DNA of 64,000 bases from Litorimonas sp. (GCA_029936425.1 JAPYSU010000003.1:62001-126000); one strand, 5' to 3'; shown: positions 1 through 9,846, counted from the stretch's first letter. Made by a program: numbers and translations. Notes: a model not told the origin generated them from the sequence alone.

Positions 1-2
1 CT

Positions 3-137
3 GACCTAGAGTGGCAAATTCGATTCACACAAATTCACTTGAATCGTTGGCGCGCACTTGAAAATAGCGGTTGGACTTCTCTAGAGACCTTACAAAAGTC
101 GGCTAAACAGGAACTTAATTCTTTGATGCTTCAATAA
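3..137 (+). CDS. Possible C-terminal end of a gene cut by the window edge
   Basis: A reading frame is open from the first complete codon of the window to a TAA at 135-137 and encodes about 44 residues. The tail is rich in Trp, Leu, Gln and Lys (for example LNRWRALENSGW) and looks helical. It ends two bases before the stop of the minus-strand VOC gene, so the two would be convergent, which is a plausible arrangement. I do not recognise the family. A chance frame of 45 codons cannot be excluded because the upstream part is missing. Confidence 0.35.
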   Translation, partial: DLEWQIRFTQIHLNRWRALENSGWTSLETLQKSAKQELNSLMLQ

Positions 138-139
138 GT

Positions 140-559
140 TCAACTCGCAAAGATTTGTGAGGGGTCCTTGAAACTTTTAAACTCCAGCGCATTTCCGCTG
201 GGGTCCAAGAAAAACATAGTCGCTTGCTCGCCCGTTTTGCCTTTGAAACGAATATAAGGATCAATAACAAAGCGAGTTCTGGCCTCTACCAGTCTATCAC
301 GTAGATTATGCCACTCAGACCATTCCAAAACCGCGCCAAAATGCCTGACCGGCACATCTTTGCCGTCCACCTTATTTACAGGCTCCGATCCATCGAAAGC
401 GTCTTGACGAACATGAAATGAGACCTGATGGCCGAAAAAATCAAAATCAATCCAGCTCTCAGCTTCACGCCCCTGCTTGCATCGTAAGACATCACGATAA
501 AAGGCTCTCGTTGTCTCCTTGTCTTTGACGGGATACGCGAGGTGAAAAACGCTCGTCAT
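140..559 (-). CDS. VOC (glyoxalase/bleomycin-resistance fold) family protein
   Basis: About 139 residues, a normal length for a single-chain vicinal oxygen chelate protein. The N-terminus has the usual first beta strand and helix (HLAYPVKD...AFYRD) and the C-terminus has FFLDPSGNALEFKSF, the typical second metal-site strand of the fold. VOC proteins bind a metal and act as lyases, dioxygenases or resistance proteins; the substrate cannot be read from this sequence. I chose the ATG at 557-559 because it lies one base after the TAG stop of the upstream glutathione transferase gene, with AAAGGG before it. A longer frame starts 11 codons earlier, inside that gene. The overlap-like spacing implies one operon with the transferase and the exported protein upstream. 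Confidence 0.8.
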   Translation of the reverse strand: MTSVFHLAYPVKDKETTRAFYRDVLRCKQGREAESWIDFDFFGHQVSFHVRQDAFDGSEPVNKVDGKDVPVRHFGAVLEWSEWHNLRDRLVEARTRFVIDPYIRFKGKTGEQATMFFLDPSGNALEFKSFKDPSQIFAS

Positions 560-560
560 A

Positions 561-1196
561 CTAAATTCCCTTTGGGCCGTAAGCGTAATCACCGCCCTTT
601 TCCAAAGCTCTTAGATAGGCAGGGCGCTTGTGAATTTTATCGACATAGTCATTACAGGCTTCATATTCGATAAGCCGTCCTCGAGCCTTTGCGGCTTCAA
701 GAGGAAAAATCATTTGAATATCCGCTCCCGTCAGATGGTCCCCGGCAAAATATTCATTTCGGGTGAGGGCGTATTCACAATAATCCAGTATTCCTTTGAT
801 CTCGCCGACGATTAATGGCTGCAGAGGAGCGGCGGCTTCGCCCAAATAACTTGTGTAAAGCGCCAGCAGGAAAGGCAGCATAGCTGAACCTTCGGCAAAA
901 TGTAGAAAATGAACATAGTCTACATATTCCGGCGACTCTTTATCCGGGCGTAAAGACCCATCGCTATATTTATCCAATAGATAAACAATGATAGCGCCAG
1001 TTTCGGCTATAATCTGATCGCCATCTTCTATGACGGGGCTTTTGCCAAGTTGATGGACGGATTTGAGTTCCGCCGGAGCGCGGTTGGTCTCCGGATCACG
1101 TTCATAATGCTTGATTTGATACTCAACTTCCAACTCCTCCAGGAGCCAGAGAATACGCATGGAGCGGGAATGGTTGAGATGGTGTAAAACGATCAT
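561..1196 (-). CDS. Glutathione S-transferase family protein
   Basis: About 211 residues, the usual size of a cytosolic GST. The N-terminal thioredoxin-like half begins MIVLHHLNHSRSMRILWLLEE, with Ser residues near the place of the catalytic Ser/Tyr. The G-site signature follows as GKSPVIEDGDQIIAETGAIIVYL. The C-terminal half is all-helical and contains the N-capping box-like TGADIQMIFPLE. It probably conjugates glutathione to electrophiles or acts as a thiol-dependent reductase; the substrate is unknown. The ATG at 1194-1196 is preferred because AGGGG lies just upstream; a frame extending further would overlap the gene before it. The VOC gene follows directly and is probably cotranscribed. 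Confidence 0.9.
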   Translation of the reverse strand: MIVLHHLNHSRSMRILWLLEELEVEYQIKHYERDPETNRAPAELKSVHQLGKSPVIEDGDQIIAETGAIIVYLLDKYSDGSLRPDKESPEYVDYVHFLHFAEGSAMLPFLLALYTSYLGEAAAPLQPLIVGEIKGILDYCEYALTRNEYFAGDHLTGADIQMIFPLEAAKARGRLIEYEACNDYVDKIHKRPAYLRALEKGGDYAYGPKGI

Positions 1197-1224
1197 AACC
1201 CCTGTATGGGCAATGATATGGGGT

Positions 1225-1737
1225 TTAGGCAAGTACCTTTTTTAGGTCATCTGAGCCTCGAAACTGCAAAGACGTGACTTTGCCGTCTATGATCACATCA
1301 ACATTGTTAATCTGATCAGGAACAAATTTCCTCATCATTTCAGCCCGAACCGATAATTCTCCGACGGGAAGATCGATCTTCCCTTGCTGATAAACTAGAA
1401 CGCTACCTCGAACGAGTTCTGCACCGACAATGTTGAGCGGCACGGAAGAGCCGTTCTGATAAAGTGCGAAGGCTTTTTCAGTATAAAGCGCAAGCTGGGC
1501 TCTTTCCTTGAGGGCGGCGAGATTGGGAGAATCCAGAATTCCCTCCGCTGCGAGAGCAGTGCCCGTATCGTGGACGTGGAAATCATGAATGACGTCAATC
1601 TCTCCGGTTACGGAGTTAATCTCGATTTGTGTCGTTGTGGTTGTCAGTCGGTGCGCCCAAACTGGTGTGTAAGATGCGCAGATGACTATACCAGCCGCGC
1701 CCAGAAGGGCGCGTCTGCGGTTGAGTTTGATGTTCAT
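1225..1737 (-). CDS. DUF6702-like exported protein with Tat-type signal
   Basis: 170 residues. The N-terminus reads MNIKLNRRRALLGAAGIVICA with a twin-arginine-like RRR before a hydrophobic stretch and an AWAH-like cleavage region (PVWAHR), so the protein is probably periplasmic. The mature part begins with a Thr-rich beta strand and contains HDFHVHDTGTAL, which resembles the DUF6702 family found next to M1 peptidases. No enzyme motif is visible. It starts 9 bases after the M1 peptidase gene on the same strand, so the two are likely cotranscribed. The role is unknown; the pairing with an exported metallopeptidase suggests a shared envelope job. Confidence 0.7.
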   Translation of the reverse strand: MNIKLNRRRALLGAAGIVICASYTPVWAHRLTTTTTQIEINSVTGEIDVIHDFHVHDTGTALAAEGILDSPNLAALKERAQLALYTEKAFALYQNGSSVPLNIVGAELVRGSVLVYQQGKIDLPVGELSVRAEMMRKFVPDQINNVDVIIDGKVTSLQFRGSDDLKKVLA

Positions 1738-1746
1738 AAGTGTGTT

Positions 1747-4380
1747 TTACTCTCCGCCCAACATTCTTTCGAGTGTTTTACGCAGAGTGGATTTTTTCTT
1801 TTCAGAGCGATCGGTTTCGGGCTCTTCGATGTCAGATCCCTGACGGTTTTCAGCAGAGGTCTTGTCTTCCGCTGCATCCGTAGGTTCAACCGTTTTCATC
1901 GGAACGTCTTTGGCGTCACCATCTTCGGACTTCATTTCGTCCGGATTGCCTTTTAACTCGACCAGCATATCAGCCATCATGGAGGAGGCTTTGTAGTCTG
2001 ACTTATACATTTCGATACGGCTCTGAGTCAGTTTCTGAGGGAAGCTGTTATTTCCATAATCAGCGTCGGCAGTCATATGCTGTGCGTCCAGCTCTATGGA
2101 AAGAATTTTCCGGTCACGAACGATAAGCTTGGTAACGCTTTCTGTGTCCCGTCTCCAGATTTCAGCCGGTACCATGATTTCTTCTGTATCGCCGTTTTCA
2201 TAGGTTAGAGTCAGAGGAAGGGGAGAGATCAAACCCCCAATATTTTCGAAATCAACAAAGTAGTAGTAATCATTGTCTTCAAGTGCCCGCTCATAAACCT
2301 CTTTTTCCCAATCTTTTAGATTTTTGAGGAAAGACTGGAAGGAATTGCGGTCTTTATTCGTTACAGTGAAACGATCATTTTCATTGTAGAAATCTTCGAG
2401 TTCCTGATAACGGCTGACGCGCGTTTCAATACCCTCTTGACGATTGCGTTTCTGCGTTATCGTTTCAGGTGTGTTCTGGTTATATTCGTCACGGTCTTTG
2501 TCCTTCTCGACGTCGGGATCTTGAGAAGAAATCTGATATTGGCGGACATCTGTCAGAGCAATATCAACATGATCGGTGCCAAAGAACCAGCCCCGCCAGA
2601 ACCAATCCAGATCGACTGCCGAGGCATCTTCCATGGTGCGGAAAAAATCGGCAGGTGTCGGGCGTTTGAATTTCCAGCGGTTTGAATATTCACGGAAAGC
2701 GAAGTCAAAGAGCTCACGACCCATTACCGTTTCGCGTAAGACCATAAGGGCGGTGGCGGGTTTGGAATAGGCATTCGGACCGAATTGCAAAACCGAGTCT
2801 GACTGCGTCATGATCGGCACCTGATTGGAACTGGTCATATAGCGCGATATGTCGTCCATCGGATTATTGGAGCCATAACGGCTGATAGGGAAGTTTTCCT
2901 CCCATTCATATTCCGCCTGATATTCCAGGAATGTATTGATGCCTTCATCCATCCAGGTCCAGCGGCGCTCATCCGAGTTGACCGTCATTGGGAAGTAGAT
3001 ATGGCCGATCTCGTGAATAATGACGCCGATCAATCCGTATTTTATACGGCGTGAATAGGTGACTTCACCCGTTTTTTCATCTTCGCTGGGGCGATATCCG
3101 TTAAAGGTAATCATGGGATATTCCATGCCGCCGCGTTCCCAAGAGTTTACGGATTGCGCGACAGGGTAGGGATAGTTGAAGGCAAACTTGTTATAAACGT
3201 CCATTGTGTGGACAACTGATTGCGTCGAATATTTTGACCAGACCGGATCCGCTTCTTTGGGGAAAAAACTCATGGCCGTTACGGTCGGATTGTTCTCATC
3301 ATCCTGTTCGAACAACATGGCATCCCAGATATATTTGCGGGAGCTCGACCAGGCAAAATCGCGAACGTTCTCGGCGCGGAACTTCCAGGTGCTGGTTCCG
3401 TCTGCCTTTGTCTTTTCGTTTTCCTCTGCCTCTTCTGGCGTCACGATATAACGCGTCTCTTCTGTCGAGAGATTGGAAAGACGGCGGCGCTGCTCACCCG
3501 TCAAAACCTCTCTCGGATTTTGCAAAACACCTGACGCGGATACGATATGATCGGAAGGAACCGTCAGGCTGACGTCGTAATCGCCGAATTCCAGGGTAAA
3601 CTCCCCCCGGCCCAAAAATTGTTTATTCTGCCAGCCCGTATAGTCTGTATATGCGGCCAGCCGCGGAAACCATTGAGCCATTCCGAAAATATAATTATCT
3701 TCTTCTTCAAAATATTCATATCCGCCGCGGCCCCCAACGGCTTCTTCGTCGATAATGTTATGATCCCAATCAATGTTAATGACTGTTCGTTCTTCAGGGG
3801 CAAGGGGCTCCTCCAGATCAATTCTCATCATTGAGTCATTGATGGTATAATTCAGATCATTACCGTCTGCATCTGTAACAGCTTTAAATTCGAATCCGTA
3901 TTCACGATCTTCATTGGCTTGGCTGTATCGCAGGCTGCCAAAGCTAACGCGATCCTGTTTGGAAGATCCGTCGCCACGTGCTGAGCCGGTGGCCGCAGCG
4001 GTCGCACTTTCTCGGGCAAGGCTGCCGTCTTTGAAACGGTTCTGGTCCAGAGCAACCCATATGTAGTTTAGAGGATCGGGAGAGTTATTGACGTAATCAA
4101 TTGTCGATTCGGCACTGATCCGGCGTTCTTCTTCGTCCAAGACGACGTCAATTTTGTAATTTGCCTGTTGTTGCCAATAGGCCGGACCGGGCGCACCTGC
4201 GGCATTTCGGAAAATATTGGGCGTTGGAAGTTCTGTGCCAAGTTGACGAAACTTACAAACTTGATCACCCGGAGTACAAGCCGGACCGTCCGCGAGCGCT
4301 TCGGTTCCAAGAACAAGGGCTCCCATCGCCCCGCTGACAGAAATGAGGCTAAAGCGAATGGCATGACTGAGTTTTGGCAT
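1747..4380 (-). CDS. Exported M1 family metallopeptidase (aminopeptidase N-like)
   Basis: 877 residues with an N-terminal signal peptide (hydrophobic segment to about residue 30, ending TEALA). The gluzincin signature is complete: HEIGH at residues 456-460, then exactly 18 residues, then Glu in WMDEGIN at 479, giving HExxH-x18-E. A beta-rich N-terminal domain precedes it and a long charged C-terminal part follows, ending in a Lys/Glu/Ser-rich tail (residues about 810-877). M1 enzymes remove N-terminal residues from peptides using zinc; here it should act in the periplasm in peptide scavenging. The usual GxMEN exopeptidase motif is represented by GGMEYP. It is the first gene of an operon continuing with the DUF6702, GST and VOC genes. 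Confidence 0.9.
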   Translation of the reverse strand: MPKLSHAIRFSLISVSGAMGALVLGTEALADGPACTPGDQVCKFRQLGTELPTPNIFRNAAGAPGPAYWQQQANYKIDVVLDEEERRISAESTIDYVNNSPDPLNYIWVALDQNRFKDGSLARESATAAATGSARGDGSSKQDRVSFGSLRYSQANEDREYGFEFKAVTDADGNDLNYTINDSMMRIDLEEPLAPEERTVINIDWDHNIIDEEAVGGRGGYEYFEEEDNYIFGMAQWFPRLAAYTDYTGWQNKQFLGRGEFTLEFGDYDVSLTVPSDHIVSASGVLQNPREVLTGEQRRRLSNLSTEETRYIVTPEEAEENEKTKADGTSTWKFRAENVRDFAWSSSRKYIWDAMLFEQDDENNPTVTAMSFFPKEADPVWSKYSTQSVVHTMDVYNKFAFNYPYPVAQSVNSWERGGMEYPMITFNGYRPSEDEKTGEVTYSRRIKYGLIGVIIHEIGHIYFPMTVNSDERRWTWMDEGINTFLEYQAEYEWEENFPISRYGSNNPMDDISRYMTSSNQVPIMTQSDSVLQFGPNAYSKPATALMVLRETVMGRELFDFAFREYSNRWKFKRPTPADFFRTMEDASAVDLDWFWRGWFFGTDHVDIALTDVRQYQISSQDPDVEKDKDRDEYNQNTPETITQKRNRQEGIETRVSRYQELEDFYNENDRFTVTNKDRNSFQSFLKNLKDWEKEVYERALEDNDYYYFVDFENIGGLISPLPLTLTYENGDTEEIMVPAEIWRRDTESVTKLIVRDRKILSIELDAQHMTADADYGNNSFPQKLTQSRIEMYKSDYKASSMMADMLVELKGNPDEMKSEDGDAKDVPMKTVEPTDAAEDKTSAENRQGSDIEEPETDRSEKKKSTLRKTLERMLGGE

Positions 4381-4494
4381 AGAATACGTCCATTATTGAA
4401 ATGTTTTGGGAATGTTAGACTATAACTTTAGGGAAGTCCTACCAAATTCCCGTATATAGGGAAAAGTAGTTTCCGAATTAAAGTGAAAAAAGCC

Positions 4495-5559
4495 TCAATT
4501 TGCGCGGCTAATACCTGATTTTTTAATTCTGAGACTGTGAAATGCATCCGACATTGCAAGCAAGGGGTGTCTGCGGCGGAAGAGGTGACGCCCTAATATT
4601 TCGCCGCCAATAGGTAAGTTTTTGGGAAGATCGGATTCCAGCCTTTCAACGATTTTGGATATCACCGCGATGAGATTATGCTTTTCAAGAATAAGCCGCC
4701 GGGCCTCCAAAATAGCTGGAAGTCGTTTTTCATATTCATTTCCCGCAATCGCTTTCCGAATGATCTTTTCAGCTTGGTCGATATTAAAGATATCTATAGA
4801 GATGGCGGCTTCTTCTGGAAAATCTTTGGCATAATCCGGTGCGCCGTAATAAAAGGGTAAGCAGTTTGCCAGCCACGCATCGGCAAGCTTTTCCGTCCAA
4901 TGACCCTCGGCGCGATGATTTTCAATCGTTAGGTGATAGCGATAGGTATCCATCGCCTCGTCTTTGCGGGCAATCGGATTTATGCCTCGTCCGAACACGT
5001 CAAAAAGATCGCCAAGTCGCTCCTTCATATCCATTGTAAATTTATAGCGCTGGGAATGCACTGTATGGGACATTTGCTTGTTACTGCAGACTGTCGAAAG
5101 GGTTTTGGTTTTTTCTAGTGGCGCGCGAGTGGTAAATGCATCAAAGGATATATAATGTCCTGGCTGCCCCCCTAAAGGCCGGCCATAAAACCAGCGTAAG
5201 GGCGGCGTTTCAGAAATTTGATTTGGGTGATGGATAACGGAAGTCGGCTTCGCGCTTAATATATGTCCATATTGCCCCAGATAATGCGGCCCCTCAACGC
5301 GAATTGATGCCGGTTCAGTTGTGATAAAAAGTGACTTTTGTTTGGGGCAGGCCAGGGGTTCAACCCGGTTGACCTGTCTTTCCCCAGGCAGCATGGGGAG
5401 GCCTTCATAAACGACAAGCCAGTCATATTGACGGTCGTCCATATCAAAGGTGAAAACGCAATCTCCCCAACGCTGTTCAGTGCCGGGGAGAATGGAGGTC
5501 CAAAGCTGCGGATCCTGTTCCGCATGGGTTTTGGCCATGAATTTTACTTTAATCGTCAT
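4495..5559 (-). CDS. Glycosyltransferase family 10 (alpha-1,3-fucosyltransferase) protein
   Basis: 354 residues. The C-terminal half has the fucosyltransferase donor-site block: FTMDMKERLGDLFDVFGRG, then LTIENHRAEGHWTEKLADAW and LPFYYGAPDY at roughly residues 205-245. This block (ExxR...TEKL.DA...P.YYG) is the diagnostic GDP-fucose-binding motif of GT10. The enzyme would add fucose or a related sugar to a surface glycan. No signal peptide or membrane segment is seen, so it is likely cytoplasmic or peripheral. It stands alone between two peptidase genes rather than in a polysaccharide cluster. The first Met (MTIKVKFMAKTHAEQ) may be followed by an internal start at residue 8. Confidence 0.85.
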   Translation of the reverse strand: MTIKVKFMAKTHAEQDPQLWTSILPGTEQRWGDCVFTFDMDDRQYDWLVVYEGLPMLPGERQVNRVEPLACPKQKSLFITTEPASIRVEGPHYLGQYGHILSAKPTSVIHHPNQISETPPLRWFYGRPLGGQPGHYISFDAFTTRAPLEKTKTLSTVCSNKQMSHTVHSQRYKFTMDMKERLGDLFDVFGRGINPIARKDEAMDTYRYHLTIENHRAEGHWTEKLADAWLANCLPFYYGAPDYAKDFPEEAAISIDIFNIDQAEKIIRKAIAGNEYEKRLPAILEARRLILEKHNLIAVISKIVERLESDLPKNLPIGGEILGRHLFRRRHPLLAMSDAFHSLRIKKSGISRAN

Positions 5560-5601
5560 AGGGGTGGCGTGACGAAACTTTGAACTTATAGATTACCGAG
5601 C

Positions 5602-7272
5602 TTAGTTCTCTCTCATTTCGTCACGCAGTCCGCGAAACTCGGTGCCTTCATACCAATTCGGCCAATCCTCTGAATTCGCCATATCCAAGCCTAATTCATA
5701 GAAAATTTCTGTGGCTTGCGTAATACCGGAAAGGTCCCAGCTATTATCATATTCATCGCCGGGTTTGTGGTAGCGGACGTCATTATACTCTTTGGCAAAG
5801 TCCTCGCCATAGGTCAGGCCTTTGGTCACGTGGTCATTCCCTGTATCAGCGTAAAGCATCGGCACGCCTTTTTTCGCGAGGCTGATATGGTCCGAACGAT
5901 AATAAGATCCGGCTTCAGGTTTATCATCCGGCACAATATACATTTCGCGTGTGTCCAGTTCGGCTTTCAACAAATCTTCCAGTTCAGACGCGCCGTAACC
6001 TTTGACCATAATATCTTTGGTTGGGCCTGTCGGAAGCATGGCGTCGATATTAATGCCGGCGACGGTTTGTTTCAGAGGCACTAAAGGTTTTTCTGCGTAG
6101 TAAGCAGACCCTAAAAGACCGGATTCTTCTGCTGTGACAGCGACGAAAATAACAGATCTTTCAGGGGTGGGGCCTTGCGCCATCGCCTCACCAATTTCGA
6201 GAATGGCAGCTGTGCCGGTCGCATTGTCCACGGCGCCGTTATAGATTTTATCGTCGCCTTCAAGGTCTTCATTTTTGCCCAAATGATCCCAGTGCGCCAT
6301 ATATAGGACGTATTCGTCAGGGTGGGTTGAGCCTACTACACCTCCTGCCACATTACGTGACGTTGTCGTAACAGCTTGTTGTTTGATTTCAGCGTTCAAA
6401 GTCAAATCGCCCATAGCGACGGCTTGGAAATCCTTGGTGGAAGCCTGATTTTTCAAGGCCTGATAATCCAGTTCTGCTGCCTCGAACACTTTCTTGGCCG
6501 CGTCCAAATGAAGCCAGCCTTCCAAGGCCGTACGCGAAGCGCCTCTATCCGGACGGACAAGGTCATATTGTGCCCCCGTCCAGGAACCTGATACTACATC
6601 CCAGCCATAGCTGGCCGGGGCTGTCTCATGGATTATTAGCGCCGCCGCGGCGCCCTGACGGGCCGCTTCTTCAAATTTGTAAGTCCAGCGACCGTAATAG
6701 GTCATCGCATTTCCGTTGAAGAGCGCTTCATCTTTGGTCGCAAATCCAGGGTCATTGACCAACATCACAACGGTTTTGCCTTCGACATCTACTCCGGCGT
6801 AATCATCCCATCCATATTCAGGGGCAGTAACGCCGTAGCCAACAAAGACCAATTCGGAATCTTCGACAGAAACGGTTTCATCCAGTCGCTTTGTCCAAAA
6901 GACAGAGTTGGTTTTCAGATCCGAGTCCACAACAGGCTGCTCATCGCCCCTTGCGCCAATTGTCATAGAAGATTCATTTGCGATAACCGACGCTTCGGTC
7001 AATTCCACATTTTGAAAGTAAGTGCCGTTATCCCCCATAGGCGAGAGGCCAGCGCGCTCCATTTCATCTGCGATATATTGTGACGCTTTTTGTCCGCCAG
7101 GCGTACCGGGGGCGCGGCCTTCAAAGTCATCCGAAGCCAATGTTTCAATTCGACGGCCCATATCGGCTGCGGAGATGGAAGCTTTGGCCTCTTTGGGAGG
7201 CGGGGTTTCAGAGCTACACCCTGTGAAAATAACAGCCGAAATTGTGGCTGCCGCAATTGATTTGGATAACAT
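5602..7272 (-). CDS. M28 family zinc peptidase, lipoprotein
   Basis: 556 residues. The N-terminus carries a lipoprotein signal with lipobox FTGC at about residue 19, so the protein is probably anchored in the outer membrane or periplasm. A PA (protease-associated) insertion lies in the first half. The M28 core shows YMAHWDHLG near residue 326, AVDNATGTAAILE, TAEESGLLGS and INIDA, which supply the two zinc ions and the catalytic Glu. M28 enzymes of this type are aminopeptidases. The gene is divergent from a second M28 peptidase at 7405, with about 130 bases between them, suggesting a shared regulatory region and a common role in peptide use. Confidence 0.9.
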   Translation of the reverse strand: MLSKSIAAATISAVIFTGCSSETPPPKEAKASISAADMGRRIETLASDDFEGRAPGTPGGQKASQYIADEMERAGLSPMGDNGTYFQNVELTEASVIANESSMTIGARGDEQPVVDSDLKTNSVFWTKRLDETVSVEDSELVFVGYGVTAPEYGWDDYAGVDVEGKTVVMLVNDPGFATKDEALFNGNAMTYYGRWTYKFEEAARQGAAAALIIHETAPASYGWDVVSGSWTGAQYDLVRPDRGASRTALEGWLHLDAAKKVFEAAELDYQALKNQASTKDFQAVAMGDLTLNAEIKQQAVTTTSRNVAGGVVGSTHPDEYVLYMAHWDHLGKNEDLEGDDKIYNGAVDNATGTAAILEIGEAMAQGPTPERSVIFVAVTAEESGLLGSAYYAEKPLVPLKQTVAGINIDAMLPTGPTKDIMVKGYGASELEDLLKAELDTREMYIVPDDKPEAGSYYRSDHISLAKKGVPMLYADTGNDHVTKGLTYGEDFAKEYNDVRYHKPGDEYDNSWDLSGITQATEIFYELGLDMANSEDWPNWYEGTEFRGLRDEMREN

Positions 7273-7404
7273 AACTTTTCACTCCCGACGTGCCGCTATT
7301 CAAAAATAATTGAGTCAGCCGCTTGAAAAAATCCTAAAACTGTTCAACCACATCCTACGCGTCAATTAAAGATGATATTTATCCCTTTGAAAAGGAATGT
7401 TCAA

Positions 7405-8868
7405 ATGCCCTTTACAAAAACTCGTTTCCGTAAACCAGCTTATGTTCTTACTCTCGCTACGCTTCTATCCGGCGCTGCGATGAATGTGGTCAGCTATGCG
7501 CAGGTGCAGGAAGCCCCTATTATGCAAAGCGGTGAGCAGACGACGTCTGATACAGTGCAAAGCCTGATAGATGCAGCGATGAAGGGGGAGCAGGGCTATG
7601 AGATTACACGCGAGCTGACGACTGAAGTCGGGGCGCGTCTGGCCGGATCAGAGGCCGAAGCGAGAGCCCGGGATTGGACGGTCGAGAAATTCAATGAAAT
7701 TGGATTGCAGAATGTACGTATCGAGCCATTCACAGTCCCGGGATGGGAGCGCGGCGTAGAAACGGCAGAGATTGTCTCTCCCTATCCGCAACAATTATAC
7801 ATTACGGCCCTTGGCGGATCGGTGGCGACGCCAGAGGAAGGAATTTCAGCAGACGTCGCTTACTTTCCTACATTTGAAAATTTAGAAGCCGCCCCCGAAG
7901 GCGGATTGGACGGCAAGATTGTATTCATCTCTGGACGGATGGAGAAAGCCCCGGACGGAGCAGGCTATGGCCCGGCCAATCGCAAGCGCCGCTCGGGCGC
8001 AACCGAAGCCGGCAAGCGCGGCGCGGCTGCGGTTGTCATACGCTCTGTTGGCACAGACAGTCATCGCTTTCCCCATACAGGCCAGATGCGTTATTCGCCT
8101 GATGTAGAGCCTATTCCAATTGGCGCGCTCTCCGGCCCCGATGCGGATCAGCTTGAGCGGATGCTTAAAAACGGTGAGGAGGTAAATTTAAAGCTTACAC
8201 TTACCCCCAAATCTGTTGGGGATCTCCCCTCCGGCAATGTCATCGGCGAAATTGTCGGGACGGAGCGTCCGGAAGAGATTGTTCTGATTGGCGGACATCT
8301 GGATAGCTGGGATCTGGGAACGGGCGCGATTGATGACGGCGCCGGCATCGGTATCTCTGCCGGGGCGGCCCAAGTTATACTGGAGGCCGGTCTCAAGCCG
8401 AAACGCACCATTCGAGTCGTGGCTTTCGGGGCTGAAGAAATTGGCCTCAAAGGCGGTTTTGCTTATGTGGAAGAGCATAGAGATGACCTTGCCAATCATG
8501 TCTTGGCCACGGAGTCAGATTTTGGCGCCGGGCCTGTCTATGAGGTTCACTCCGGCGTGACAGAAGGCGAAAATGTCTTGAGGGCAATGGCTGAAGCCAT
8601 GGATATCCCTTTTGCAGAGGAAAAGACGACCAATGGCGGTCCTGATATTGGCCCTATGGCTAATGAAGGCGTTCCGACAATGCGGTTCCAGCAAGATGGC
8701 ACGGACTATTTTGATTTGCACCACACGCCAGATGACACATTCGACAAGATTGATCCAAAAGAAATGGCTCAGAATGTAGCGGCTTTTGCGACCATGGCCT
8801 GGATGGCCTCCGAAGCAGAGACTGATTTCCGCGCGGATGAAACAGATAAAGAAAAAACAGATAAATAA
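7405..8868 (+). CDS. Exported M28 family carboxypeptidase Q-like peptidase
   Basis: About 487 residues from the ATG at 7405, which follows AAAAGGAATG at a good distance; an upstream Met adds 11 residues and is less likely. A signal peptide spans roughly residues 1-35 (LATLLSGAAMNVVSYAQ). A PA domain occupies the middle and the catalytic core contains GGHLDSWDLG (His about 298), GAIDDGAG, AFGAEEIGLKG (Glu-Glu about 343) and HHTPDDTFD near the end, the full di-zinc set. It resembles plasma glutamate carboxypeptidase-type M28 enzymes. It probably degrades dipeptides in the periplasm. The tail is highly charged (DKEKTDK). The nitronate monooxygenase gene follows after 18 bases. Confidence 0.9.
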   Translation: MPFTKTRFRKPAYVLTLATLLSGAAMNVVSYAQVQEAPIMQSGEQTTSDTVQSLIDAAMKGEQGYEITRELTTEVGARLAGSEAEARARDWTVEKFNEIGLQNVRIEPFTVPGWERGVETAEIVSPYPQQLYITALGGSVATPEEGISADVAYFPTFENLEAAPEGGLDGKIVFISGRMEKAPDGAGYGPANRKRRSGATEAGKRGAAAVVIRSVGTDSHRFPHTGQMRYSPDVEPIPIGALSGPDADQLERMLKNGEEVNLKLTLTPKSVGDLPSGNVIGEIVGTERPEEIVLIGGHLDSWDLGTGAIDDGAGIGISAGAAQVILEAGLKPKRTIRVVAFGAEEIGLKGGFAYVEEHRDDLANHVLATESDFGAGPVYEVHSGVTEGENVLRAMAEAMDIPFAEEKTTNGGPDIGPMANEGVPTMRFQQDGTDYFDLHHTPDDTFDKIDPKEMAQNVAAFATMAWMASEAETDFRADETDKEKTDK

Positions 8869-8886
8869 GACCTATTGGAGCCCCTC

Positions 8887-9846
8887 ATGGCCTTACCCCC
8901 AATTCTTGAAAACCTAGACTTTCCGGTTATCGCCGCGCCGATGTTTATTGTCAGTGGCCCGGAACTGGTCATAGCCCAATGCAAGGCCGGAATTGTCGGC
9001 TCTTTTCCGGCACTAAATGCGCGCCCTGCGGAGATGCTGGAAAAATGGATTGTCCAGATCAAATTAGAGTTGGAGAAATACCAAAAAGATAATCCCGACA
9101 AAAAGGTTGCGCCGTTTGCGGTCAATCAGATTTGCCACAAGTCGAATAATCGTCTTGAGCAGGATATGGAGATTTGCCGCAAACATGAAGTGCCAATTAT
9201 TATCACAAGCCTGCAAGCTTCGAAAATGGTCTATGATGCTACGCACAGTTACGGCGGAATTATTCTTCATGACGTGGTCAATATCCGGCACTCCAAAAAA
9301 GCCCTGGAAATGGGAGCCGATGGATTAATCGCTGTGTGCGCAGGGGCTGGGGGACATGCAGGTCTTTTATCTCCTTTTGCACTTATTCCCGAAATTAGGC
9401 AATTCCATGATGGTCCGCTTTTATTGTCAGGATCCATTGCAACAGGTGGTTCGGTGGCAGGGGCCCAAGCCATAGGGGCAGATTTTGCCTATATAGGAAC
9501 GCGGTTTATCGCTTCGGAAGAGGCCAATGCGGAGCAGGCTTACAAACAGGAAATTATCGATTCGGCCGGCGGGGATATAGTTTATTCCTCTCTTTTTACC
9601 GGTGTGCACGGAAACTACCTGAAAGGGTCAATAGAGAAGGCCGGCCTTGACCCGGACAATTTGCCATCGGCAGATAAAAAATCCATGAATTTTGGTTCCG
9701 GAGGAAATACGGACGCCAAAGCCTGGAAAGATATCTGGGGCGCGGGACAAGGAGTGGGGAGTGTTTCTTCTGCGCCGCCAGTCGCCGAGATCGTGGCCCA
9801 GATGAAAGAAGAATATGCGATAGCGAAAAAGCGTCTTTCTTACTGA
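8887..9846 (+). CDS. Nitronate monooxygenase family flavoprotein
   Basis: About 319 residues, normal for the family. It has the FMN-dependent TIM-barrel features IAAPMFIVSGPELV at the start, a central CAGAGGHAG (phosphate/FMN loop), LLSGSIATGG and GADFAYIGTRFIASEEA. These enzymes oxidise alkyl nitronates such as propionate-3-nitronate, a toxin defence. I place the start at ATG 8887 because TTGGAG lies six bases upstream; a longer frame beginning at 8875 would include the ribosome-binding site as codons. It follows the M28 gene closely and may be cotranscribed, although the functions are unrelated. Confidence 0.88.
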   Translation: MALPPILENLDFPVIAAPMFIVSGPELVIAQCKAGIVGSFPALNARPAEMLEKWIVQIKLELEKYQKDNPDKKVAPFAVNQICHKSNNRLEQDMEICRKHEVPIIITSLQASKMVYDATHSYGGIILHDVVNIRHSKKALEMGADGLIAVCAGAGGHAGLLSPFALIPEIRQFHDGPLLLSGSIATGGSVAGAQAIGADFAYIGTRFIASEEANAEQAYKQEIIDSAGGDIVYSSLFTGVHGNYLKGSIEKAGLDPDNLPSADKKSMNFGSGGNTDAKAWKDIWGAGQGVGSVSSAPPVAEIVAQMKEEYAIAKKRLSY